Assembly (NCBI RefSeq): GCF_032854445.1
Contig: NC_088295.1
Span: 88,456,644-88,520,643, forward strand
Length of the DNA stretch: 64,000 nucleotides
Direction: 5' to 3'
Origin: Liolophura sinensis
Taxonomy: Eukaryota > Mollusca > Polyplacophora > Chitonida > Chitonidae
Shown: one piece after another, positions 22,270 through 34,000 of the stretch
Numbering within the stretch: position 1 is the first letter of the stretch
How the letters are laid out: the number at the start of each line of letters is the position of its first letter
Notes under the pieces: generated by a model
The model's database searches: none
Told to the model about the DNA's origin: nothing
What the model saw: the letters and a program-made list of their open reading frames with translations, nothing else
Made by a program: the position numbers and the translations under genes

Positions 22270-22515
22270 TTGATCAAAGTGGCCGAGTAATCGAATCCAA
22301 CCCTCGCCTGTTCGGCTGTGGAGCCCAGTGTTCGCATCTTGTCTGCCTTCCGTGGAGGGTCCGAATGTCCGAATCTAGTCCTCGCTTGTTCTGCTGCGGG
22401 GCTGCGTGTTCGAATCTACCCCTTGCTGTTTCGGCTGTGGTGACCAAGTGTTCGAATCTAGACCTTGCTTGTTCACCTGCGGGACCCAGTGTTCGAATTT
22501 AGTCTTTGCTTGTAA
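22270..22515. repeat. ~42-bp tandem repeat carrying a tRNA B-box-like motif
   Basis: Five to six diverged units of the form tgttcgaatctagaccttgc ttgttc(g/a)(g/c)ctgcgggacccag. Each contains gttcgaatc, the RNA polymerase III B-box core, as in the second SINE-like family. Confidence 0.7.
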
Positions 22516-23506
22516 CTGAACTCCAACAAACATACTGTGCTTGATCTGTTATGCCTGTTGTGAGTTCGAGTCTCATTCAAGCCAGCCTGTAGCGTCAACA
22601 ATTTACTATTAATGTTGGTAATCAAATGCTATCCTGGAATTGGAAGTTAGGGTTATATTACCGGTATTACGAACACGTTCTCATCTGATAACAGAGCTAA
22701 TCTTTATACAATGCATTCCTCTTCCTTCATTCCTGAATAGCCGTTTCTATTAATGAGTAAGATACAGAGCAACCGTAAGTGAGTTCTCCAGAAAGCGACC
22801 AGTTGAACTGTAGAGTCCATAAAAGTCATTAGCCATGACTCAAAACCATAAAACATTCATTTCATTCAACGTCAAACCTAGGATAAGCCCCAAGACATAC
22901 TGATATGCATAGATATCGTTTCATAAACAATTATCACCAGCATACCATTCTCAAGGAACTATAAGTGAGACTAGTATTAAACTCGTCTGACGTTGCTTAA
23001 GAGACAATACGTGTTCAGTTTGATATGCTGTAGTCGATAATGTAAATCATATGCCATGCAATTAACTGTGTAATCTGTGGGTAGAAAGGAGTAGTCTTTT
23101 TATCTAATTATAATGTATTTGCTATTACCAAGCGAAGACGCCATGAATTAAACGTCTCTGGCACATTCTGATCCAGGATTATGCTATACGTTACCATAGA
23201 AACGCAAAATGGCTTTGAATATTTCATTGCTGTATCAATACAAGTAGCTGTTAATTGTAGTGGTTAACACACCCATGGTAACAATCATAAAGGGGGTAGG
23301 CTCTTGAGAGTATTGCCCGTCATACCTAGACTATAATCACTTAATCTAGTCACCCTCGGGGTCTGACTTCCCAACACTCTGTCTTTGAATATCTCGACGA
23401 GCATTTATTTGCTTTATCACCACGGTAGATGAAGTGGAGCCAAATCTAGGGATGCGCCCCCCCCCCCCCCCCGGGTAGAAATCGTAGTCAGCAAGATTGG
23501 CTGAAA

Positions 23507-23830
23507 GATCATATTGATGTATTGACAGTTCCAGCAAGGCTCTTGATTGAACATGGCTGTCAGCTCTAGGATACATCCTTGATTAGTGTAAACTTGTTTG
23601 TGTCCTTGAACTGAGATCATATTGATGTATGGACAGTTCCAGCAAGGCTCTTGATTGAACATGGCTGTCAGCTCTAGGATACATCCTTGATTAGTGTAAA
23701 CTTGTTTGTGTCCTTGAACTGAGATCATATTGATGTATGGACAGTTCCAGCAAGGCTCTTGATTGAACATGGCTGTCAGCTCTAGGATACATCCTTGATT
23801 AGTGTAAACTTGTTTGTGTCCTTGAACTCA
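23507..23830. repeat. 108-bp triplication
   Basis: Three nearly identical units starting gatcatattgatgtatggac and ending gtgtccttgaact. The period is exactly 108. Confidence 0.95.
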
Positions 23831-23888
23831 TCTGAATCTTATGTACCAGGGCCTCAGCAACGTCTTCCGCCATTTCGAGCAGCTAATA

Positions 23889-24044
23889 GTTCATTTATTT
23901 ATCAGGTAATGTTTTACGCCGTGCTCAGGATATTTCACTTGTGCGACGGTGGCCAACATTACGGTGGAAGAAAATCGGGTATAGCCCAGGGGAACCCACG
24001 ATCATCCGCAAGTTGCTGGGAGACCCTCACACGTGCGAACGGAG
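23889..24044 (-). mobile_element. SINE, 5'-truncated, diverged
   Basis: Tail ttcatttatttatcagg, then tgttttacgccgtgctcagg and cggtggccaacattacggtgg, ending near acacgtgcgaacggag. Confidence 0.7.
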
Positions 24045-24543
24045 TATATAAGCAGTATATAGAGAATTTGATTCTAATTACTGGATATGTATAGCCTTAC
24101 TCTGTGAAGTTTGTTTGAGGATTAGCGTATTTCCTTGTATTAAGCCAACCTTCTTTAAGTACATCGATAATGTCAAATATGGTGTAAGCTTTTGTTATTA
24201 GATACATCGTATATGTAACGCCATATATTTTGTTTTTCTCGAATCACTGCATTACGGAAAGACATGCCTTTCCGTGGAAAGAGAATTCATAATGTTGTGA
24301 TTACCGTCAGTTTTAGTTTCCAGCAATATTTGTCATTAGACAGCAGCTAGATAATATTGATGGCCCGAGGACGGGTCTTGTCTATGATCGCCTTCCTGAC
24401 TCTGTTCAGCCCATCCAGAAACGATCGATATGAGGCAGACGTTTAAACGGCTCTGACGCCCCCTACCTCTCACTTGCGGACGTAACTTACGACCCCCAAC
24501 CGGGATTCACAGGTGAAGTGTTTTATTTTAGTTATGTTGTGGA

Positions 24544-24654
24544 ATGGAACCGACTTACCTGCTACAACAGTTCAATGATGAAACACTGAGGCAGGCAGTC
24601 GAAACGAGAGTTCCTGATTATATCGAAGAAATGTCTGTCTGTGAGCAACTATGA
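24544..24654 (+). promoter_or_regulatory. Upstream ORF overlapping the gene C start
   Basis: An ATG at 24544 opens 36 codons (MEPTYLLQQFNDETLRQAVE...) whose TGA at 24652-24654 overlaps the gene C ATG at 24651 as ATGA. Two further ATGs in another frame end after a few codons (24575-24589). If this is 5' leader, the uORF would limit initiation at 24651 and favour reinitiation or leaky scanning to the Met at 24702. Confidence 0.4.
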
Positions 24655-25023
24655 ACACAATGGATTCAAAATCAATTCTTGTATCGGAGCAGGAACGATG
24701 GATGGCGAGTGTTCCGTCGCTGGCCGTGTTGGTGATGCTCTTTAACTTTGTACCACGGGTCTCCGGTAACCAAACAATCCATATTGGATTTATCTATTCC
24801 TCTTCCACAAAGATTCCTGAGATGTCGCCTCTAATGGCCGCGGCAGACATGGCCGTGGAACATCTTAACAAGGATCCAAGCTTTTTCAGTTTGCAGTCCC
24901 GTGGGTACCGGTTCAAGGTTGTCACCGGCCGATCAGACTGTTCAAATGTTGATGGACTGTATCAACTGGTGAAATTGGCAACCCTTAACAACAACACCAG
25001 AGAAAGTTTGGACGCCGTAATAG
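24651..25023 (+). CDS. Gene C exon 1 (signal peptide, start of ligand-binding domain)
   Basis: 124 codons, donor ATA G|gtaaag, phase 1. [14 protein letters not shown] from Met18 is a typical signal peptide. [10 protein letters not shown] opens the ANF-receptor fold and DAVIG joins directly to GPQCDADC in exon 2. Confidence 0.9.
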
Positions 25024-28000
25024 GTAAAGAAAATTTACGTGTTTGTTGTATTGTGTGCAGTGACTAAACTCTCGTCCACACCATTCTTCATTATCTCATT
25101 ATTATAGCATTATCCTGTTTTAGCTGTCCTATATCTCATGTTGTCCTCTATGTTCTCTTTTCTTTATTTCCTGTCTATCTCTATTTTCAAGTCGTCTTTT
25201 TCTCTATAACTACATCTGTGAATCATTTTTGGTCTTTGTTTTCCCTTTTCTTCAATTCCTTATACTTCATTCCCGTTATTTCTATTGCCGCTGCTCTAAT
25301 AATTTATGCATGCTTGGAATTCACACGTTATTAAGACGTTTCGTATTGAGTTGGTACTATCGACAAATGAACTAAGTAGGCTCAAAAATAAAGAATAAAT
25401 AACAACAGGAAACTGAAAGGCAAAGGCCGTATGGATAAGGTGCCAAGTCACATCTGAGAAGAATAATCAGATGTCCCTTCTGGTAAGCCACCACATTCCC
25501 TTGTATGTTACACCTACCTTAGATATGGGAGCCAGTTTATCTGGCAGTATCTGACCAGCCTGATGCTTTGGTTGGGTAAGCCACCCTATTGACTTGTATG
25601 TTACACCTACCTTAGAAATGGGATCCAGTTTATCTGGCAGTATCTGACCAGCCTGATGCTTTGGTCGGGTAAGCCACCCTATTGACTTGTATGTTACACC
25701 TACCTTAGATATGGGATCCAGTTTATCTCGCAGTATCTGACCAGCCTGATGCTTAGGTCGGGTGAGACACCCTATTGACTTGTATGTTACACCTACTTAG
25801 AAATGGGATCCAGTTTATCTGGCAGTATCTGACCAGCCTGATGCTTAGGTCGGGTGAGACACCCTATTGACTTGTATGTTACACCTACTTAGAAATGGAA
25901 TCCAGTTTATCTGGCAGTATCTGACCAGCCTGATGCTTAGGTCGGGTGAGACACCCTATTGACTTGTATGTTACACCTACTTAGAAATGGGATCCAGTTT
26001 ATCTGGCAGTATCTGACCAGCCTGATGCTTAGGTCGGGTGAGCCACCCTATTGACTTGTATGTTACACCTACCTTAGAAATGGGATCCAGTTTATCTGGC
26101 AGTATCTGACCAGCCTGATGCTTTGGTTGGGTAAGCCACCCTATTGACTTGTATGTTACACCTACCTTAGATATGGGATCCAGTTTATCTGGCAGTATCT
26201 GACCAGCCTGATGCTTAGGTCGGGTGAGACACCCTATTGACTTGTATGTTACACCTACTTAGATATGGGATCCAGTTTATCTCGCAGTATCTGACCAGCC
26301 TGATGCTTAGGTCGGGTGAGCCACCCTAATCACTTGTATGTTACACCTACATGTACCTTACAGATGGCAGCGAGCATAGGACATGTAAGTAAGCCCGGTA
26401 CTTGTTAAAAGGCAGCATTGGCAACACTACCACTCCTATATCAGGATTCTTTTCTTTTTCTCTCTTAAATTTATCAACATATTGCCAAGTCACAACTATA
26501 CCTACTTCTGTGCAATGTTCAGTTACAAGAGTGGACCTGGATTTAATTCTTAGTAGTGTGTCAAGACATTTTCATTAAGCTCTAAATATGTATAGTATAA
26601 TAATACAATCTTATTACTGGGGTGCAGATGGTATTTTATATGTCTGACATTTGATGTAATTGCAGTTTTTCATTAAACATCAATAAACATAGCTGTTTTA
26701 TACAGTACTTTGTATATATCCATCGGAAATGAATCTTTCAATACTAAATCAACTCTCCTCGTTCATGAAATGATTTCTTTTGGCGGTGTAGCAGGCTTCT
26801 AACGTACCAAAAGTGCTGTCTGATTTTGATACACATCGCACTTTTCCGGGAAATCAAACGTGACTGTATTGATTTCACAGCATGTCCGGAACGGCCTTGT
26901 TTAACGCAGGAATGGTTCTCATCGACAGAGTTCCTGGAAAGCAGCCCCAAAATCAACTCAATGAGCTAAACTGATTTTCGATAAAACGATATCATTTCCT
27001 AGGCACACCATATTACACAACACGACGATTGGAAAACAGTATAGTTAGGTCGCTGCAGCCTTCACGAGGGATACAGGTTAATATGGGACGTCTTCATGTT
27101 AGTAGCCACAAATTATCGTGTATTCTGACAGTACAATATCCCAATGTTTAGCCTATCGTAAATTTCAGTGCAGTATATCTCTGGGTAGGTAAAAATATAG
27201 CTCATTAATTGCCCACACCAATCGTTATGCTTATAGTTGGCTTGTTCCTTGTTAATGCCCTTCTAATATAGGTATTTATTCTATACTCATACTCTTAAGT
27301 TTTGCCGCTTTGGTGCCCTAATGGTGAGAGCGTCCGCCTCGATGTCGGGAGATCTTGGATCAAACCCGGGTCAAGTGAAATCAAAGACTTTTTGCTGCCT
27401 GGCTTGGCTCTCATCTCTGATAGGTTAGAGCAAGGAACCAGGAGTGGTTGGCCCAGTGTCAGTATATAATGTGACTGGGTGGGGTGTCATGTCTGGTGTC
27501 TTCGGCATGATACTTCAGTGGCGTTGCCACAAGAAAATGGTATACCTACACGCACGTCAGTATATCTACACGCACCTTATGACTCCTCGTCGTCATATGA
27601 CTGAAAACCTTTCACTTATACGACAGTGGGTAACATTATGATGTGAGGAAAATACGCGGGGGAATCCACCATCATCAGCAACCGACACTGAAACATAACA
27701 GTATTTTAGATCTTGGTGTTTGTGTCTGAACACCCGTGACTATTTAATACTGAAAGTGAATCATTTGTCACTTGGCTCGTTCCATTGCCCTTTGAAGATT
27801 GACAGGTGCTTCATTTTCTTTTAGCTTGTCCCGGCTACATGCTCACATAGCTGAATATGTGTTATTGATTTTCAGTACAAGAAAGTAATTTCTGATAACG
27901 GTTTTGCTTCGGGGGCTAACTGTGCAATTAACCTGAAAACACCCGCTGAAAAGCATGTACTATGTTTATTTTGATATTTTCACATTGCCCAAATTTTATA

Positions 28001-31000
28001 TGGCCACTCGCTGAATCATTCAGCTTAACTCATTCAGTTAAGTCAAGAGGTTTGTTCGGTACCTGGTCAGGGACGGTGGTTTACTCGAGAGGCTCGCTTT
28101 CTTCGACCCATAAACCGCAATAAAATCTTGAGTACGTCTTGAGTAAACAATACTCGTAATACTTGAGACCACGCGAATTGATGAGTTCATGGTTTCGGAA
28201 TGAGTGACCTTTTAGAGATGTAGTAAGTGTCATTTTCATGTGCCTTAACGTGTAAGGCGTACTTAGAGCTGTGAGACTATCCCCGGATGTATCTGAAGTC
28301 TAACAGTAAAACTGCAGCAGCAAGTTCCCTTACAAATGTGCAAGTACGGGGTGATCATGCACAACGTCATAAAGCTATTTCCTGACAAACTGCATTAGCT
28401 GCCTCATAGCTAACATACGGGGAATATAAACTATGTTTATTTGATGCCGTGAATAATAAAGACTATCGCGTCATAATTAACACAGATGTGACTGCAGCAT
28501 CGACAACCGGCTGGACAACCGGTAATCGCTATTTATGAATCGAGTAGGCCGCAGTCGGCATAATCGAGAGAAAGATACACGCTGAGCGTGTGGATTAATA
28601 CCAAGTAAATATACACAGTTAAAGGGCGACAGACAACGTTTCTGGGAGTCTTAACTTTAAATAATCTTTTAACCATGAGCAGAGGCAACAATAAACAACT
28701 ATTGTGATAAAAGAGCGTGATTTTAATTTTAGAAATAGCCGCCTTAGCAACGTGATCACGTGGTCTGAAAATGGCGGTTTGGTGAGTTCAGATAATCCAC
28801 GACTGGATGCCCTCGGTTGCATTTGTGGTATTTCTGGCGGTATGGTACTTATTATTCAGAGATATGAATTCAAAATTACTTCCCGTTTTTCAGTAAATTA
28901 AACCTATTTTTCAGGCGACAGGGCAGAGTTCCAGGTTTGTGAATATAGCGATCGGTTATAATGTGAAAGACATGACACACAGTCTACTGACACCAGAAAT
29001 GAAACCCAGACCCAGAACACTGACACCATACATGACACCCAGTTACAGTATTTTGGCACAGATATGGTTATACCTTGATCTGCCAACGTGTCCAATCAGT
29101 TATCAAGATTGTTCGTATGAAGGGCATTACGCTTGGCTATTTCACAAGGTCAGATCTGGGTAATCTCTGTGCCTCTCACTTGTGCGTGATGAGTACAGCT
29201 GTTGTATGTTGATTTCCACTTCTGATGTATACACATACTAATGAGTTGCCATGAGCCAGTCTGTTCTTCAACGCGATTTAATCCACTTAGAATGTCACTG
29301 TTATTTACACAGATTACAGCATGCCTGTAGTGATATGTCATTCTTGTCAACACGATTTTCTGTTTGTATGTCTGTAATTATCACAAACTGACCGTCAAAA
29401 TTGTTTGTACGGACTTCTGCTTGTCTGTGTGTAACTATTATGTTATACTGTTATTGGCGCGGAATTATAGTATCACGATAGCTTACACGGATGTTTGCTT
29501 GTCTATGTGTAACTATTATGCTATACTGTTATTGATGCTGACATAGCATCACGATAGCTTGCACGGATTTCTGCTTGTCTGTGTGTAACTATTATGTTAT
29601 ACTGTTATTGGTGCTGACTTATAGTATCACGATAGCTTACACGGATTTCTGCTTGTCTGTGTGTAACTATTATGTTATGCTGTTATTGGTGCTGACTTAT
29701 AGTATCACGATAGCTTGCACGGATTTTTGCTTGTCTATGTGTAACTATTATGTTATGCTGTTATTGGTGCTGACTTATAGTATCACGATAGCTTACACGG
29801 ATTTCTGCTTGTCTGTGTGTAACTGTTATGTTATGCTGTTATTGGTGCTGACTTATAGTATCACGATAGCTTACACGGATTTTTGCTTGTCTATGTGTAA
29901 CTATTATGTTATGCTGTTATTGGTGCTGACTTATAGTATCACGATAGCTTGCACGGATTTCTGCTTGTCTGTGTGTAACTGTTATGTTATACTGTTATTG
30001 GCGCGGAATTATAGTATCACGATAGCTTACACGGATTTCTGCTTGTCTGTGTGTAACTGTTATGTTATACTGTTATTGGTGCTGACTTATAGTATCACGA
30101 TAGCTTGCACGGATTTATGGCATGTCTGTGTGTAACTATTATGTTATGCTGTTATTGGTGCTGACTTATGGTATCACGATAGCTTACACGGATTTCTGCT
30201 TGTCTGTGTGTAACTATTATGTTATGCTGTTATTGGTGCTGACTTATAGTATCACGATAGCTTACACGGATTTCTGCTTGTCTGTGTGTAACTACTATGT
30301 TATACTGTTATTGGTGCTGACTTATAGTATCACGATAGCTTACACGGATTTCTGCTTGTCTGTGTGTAACTGTTATGTTATACTGTTATTGGTGCTGACT
30401 TATGGTATCACGATAGCTTACACGGATTTCTGCTTGTCTGTGTGTAACTATTATGTTATGCTGTTATTGGTGCTGACTTATAGTATCACGATAGCTTGCA
30501 CGGATTTCTGCTTGTCTGTGTGTAACTGTTATGTTATACTGTTATTGGTGCTGACTTATAGTATCACGATAGCTTACACGGATTTTTGCTTGTCTGTGTG
30601 TAACTGTTATGTTCTACTGTTATTGGTGCTGACTTATAGTATCACGATAGCTTGCACGGATTTCTGCTTGTCTGTGTGTAACTATTATGTTATGCTGTTA
30701 TTGGTGCTGACTTATAGTATCACGATAGCTTACACGGATTTCTGCTTGTCTGTGTGTAACTATTATGTTATGCTGTTATTGGTGCTGACTTATAGTATCA
30801 CGATAGCTTACACGGATTTCTGCTTGTCTGTGTGTAACTATTATGTTATGCTGTTATTGGTGCTGACTTATAGTATCACGATAGCTTGCACGGATTTCTG
30901 CTTGTCTGTGTGTAACTATTATGTTATACTGTTATTGGTGCTGACTTATAGTATCACGATAGCTTACACGGATTTTTGCTTGTCTATGTGTAACTATTAT

Positions 31001-34000
31001 GTTATGCTGTTATTGGCGCGGAATTATAGTATCACGATAGCTTACACGGATTTCTGCTTGTCTGTGTGTAACTATTATGTTATGCTGTTATTGGTACTGA
31101 CTTATAGTATCACGATAGCTTACACGGATTTCTGCTTGTCTGTGTGTAACTATTTTGTTATACTGTTATTGGTGCAGAATCATGGTATCACGATAGCTTA
31201 CACGGATTTCTGCTTGTCTGTGTGTAACTATTATGTTATACTGTTATTGGTGCTGACTTATAGTATCACGATAGCTTGCACGGATTTCTGCTTGTCTGTG
31301 TGTAACTATTATGTTATACTATTATTGGTGAGGAATTATAGTATCACGATAGCTTACACGGATTTCTGCTTGTCTGTGTGTAACTATTATGTTATACAGG
31401 GGCCTCCGTGGCTCAGTCGGTTAGCGCGCTAGCGCAGTGTAATGACCCAGGAGTCTCTCACCAATGCGGTCGGTGTGAGTTCAAGTCCAGTTCATGCTGG
31501 CTTTCTCTCCGGCTGTACGTGGGAAGGTCTCGCAGCAGCCTGCGGATGGTCGTGGGTTTCCCCCGGGCTGTGCCCGGTTTCCACCCACCATAATGCTGGC
31601 CGCCATCGTATAAGTGAAATATTCTTGAGTACGGCGTAAAACACTAATCAAATAAATAAATAAATAAAATTATGTTATACTGTTATTGGTGCGGAATTAT
31701 AGTAACACGATAGCTTACACGGATTTCTGCTTGTCTGTGTGTAACTGTTACACATGCAGTTACTGATGCGGAATTATAGTAATATTCTTACTGTTATTTG
31801 CCCGGACGTCTGTTTGACCGTGTCAGCGCAGTAATATTCCCACCGTTGTTTACCGGGAATACTGTTTGACTGTGTCAGTGCGGTAATATTCCCACTGTTA
31901 TTTACCGTGAATTCCGTTTGACTGTTTTAGTGCAGTAATTTTACTGGGATTTTTCCCTCAAGAGGCGGTCAGGGAAATATGCAACGTGTTTGATATTGAT
32001 CGCTTCTCGTGCTCTAAATCTGTGCTTTTTGTCCTGATTCTCAGGAAATGCTGAGCCAAAACTTTTTTGTCCAGTCAAATATCACTACAGTTTCATGTAC
32101 CACGACAACATGGCTGGTGTTGACAACGTTTACGATGTACAGGTCGATGACAAGCTTTTGTTGAACTATTAAATGATTAACCTGTCTCTAAGCTCTACAA
32201 ACAGTACCGTATAAGAAGACTTCATGGCTCATGGAGGTGGACAGATATCAGAGTTATTATTTATAAGTTATAAGTTATTATTTATTTATTTATTTATTTG
32301 ATTGGTGTTTTATGCCGTACTCAAGAATATTTCACTTATACGATGGCGGCCAGCATTATAGTGGGAGGAAACCGGGCAGAGCCCGGGGTAAACCCATGAC
32401 CATCCGCAGGTTGCACACAGACCTTCCCACTTACGGGCAGAGAGGAAGCCAGCATGAGCTGGACGAACTCACAGAGACCGCATTGGTGAGAGACTCCTGG
32501 GTCATTACACTGTGCTAGCGCGGAGTCACGGAGGCCCCTAAGAGAAGTTAAAGCATAGTGGAAACTCTTTGCGATTTAATAAGTGACTAGAGTGATTATT
32601 GAATTCTGAATAGTGCACGATTAACTAATCACGTGATGCAGTAGATGTTTGATTGCGGAACCCATAGCTCTCCTGGAAGTGGAACTGGAAGTGAGACACA
32701 CTCCTTACAGCATACATGTTGCTCTCTACGTTAGCTTAACTTCACTGCCACTACTCGCAAAATTTTATAGTAATCTGGCTGAGATCTCCGGGGAATGTCA
32801 GAAACACACAAAAAAAACTATGCCCCAGGAGCCAATGTCGAGCGTCTGATCATCCATTACGCCTAATGGTATATTGTGACTTATGAGGATGAAATGTTGC
32901 ATTTTCCCAAACCAAGTAACCTCGCAAATAAACTGGGAAAAGGTGCGTTTATTCGTGGAATGTCGCTAATCATGAAATTAGCTTTTTCTAACTTTGCAAT
33001 GTTTAAATGAAATTCAAATTACTTGAGACAGGTACTTAATTAAATATGTAGATTTTAGATTTACTATATACTTTAGTCTTGTTGATATAAGTGGTCTTTT
33101 GATTTTGTATTTGTATACAAGTCTCTTTAACGTATAAAAATTATTGACAATTCTTTTTTTCTTTTCCAAAGAAAATGATTTGCAAAAACGTGAAGAACTC
33201 TGGCTAGTATAAAAGCACAAAAAGTGCCAGTTGGGGCTTTCCATGCAGCGCAAAAGTGGCACTGATATAACCTGTCGCAAGGAAACACCGCCGCAGTCTG
33301 ACGGAAATAATGTTAAACAAGGCTTTAAGCCCCAAGTATACATACATACACGATTAGGCAAATGTGTTACTCGAGGACAGCGTCATATAACGACTATACC
33401 ACAGCCTGTTCTACACTGATGCAGTAAGTTAATGGTCTATCAGTGTTAAACAGGCTGTGGCGTCGACATGATAGCAGTATCCGTGTATTCCGGAACCATT
33501 TGACAAAGCCTTCTGTCTTTGTCTTTTTCTGTCGGATTCGTTTCCTCACACCATAGTGCTGGCCGTGGTCGTATAAGAGAAATACCCTTGACTACTGCGT
33601 AAAACACCAATCAAGTAAATAAATAAATTATACCGGATTCAGATAAAAACATTCAAAGCCACGCAAACGTTGGTAAAACGATATAAAATCTCTGCTGTAG
33701 GAACTTGAAGCCGATATCCCCAAAAAACTATTAAGAAGTAGGCGTATTCATAGAGGATTTCATCACTATTGATAAACTGTACCATTCCTCAGAAAGATTT
33801 AAAGAATCGAAATGCGTCTGAACTGTATGGCAGCTTATGGAAGTAGAAGATGGTTATATAGGCGTCATCTACAGTTCTACATCATGTAAATGGGAAGATT
33901 GCAACCCTTTTAATGTTCCGCTTTTCCCCACCATAGTGATCATCGCCGTCGTATAAGTGAAATACTCTTGAGTATGTACGACGTAAAACACCAATCAAAT

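Larger units (their letters stand above)
19904..24543. other. Spacer between genes B and C
   Basis: It contains a 29-bp repeat (20070-20335), two very short SINE tails with target-site duplications (20802-20844, 21637-21699), a possible minus-strand membrane-segment exon (21274-21399), a B-box-bearing repeat (22270-22515), a 108-bp triplication (23507-23830) with a poly-C run at 23457-23473, and a truncated SINE (23889-24044). The rest is unassigned. Confidence 0.55.

Noticed and set aside
22270-22515. tRNA genes suggested by gttcgaatc boxes
   Set aside because: No cloverleaf could be formed around them and the boxes recur every ~42 bp. The same applies to the SINE heads, which are tRNA-like but not intact tRNA genes.
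23346-23770. Minus-strand repetitive ORF of 117 codons
   Set aside because: It is the 108-bp triplication read in one frame plus a poly-C run.
29364-31432. ORFs of 186 and 436 codons with a 26-residue hydrophobic repeat
   Set aside because: Explained by the 78-bp satellite. The frame changes between the two ORFs near 30110 and the second runs into a SINE. Kept as a finding but not called as a gene.
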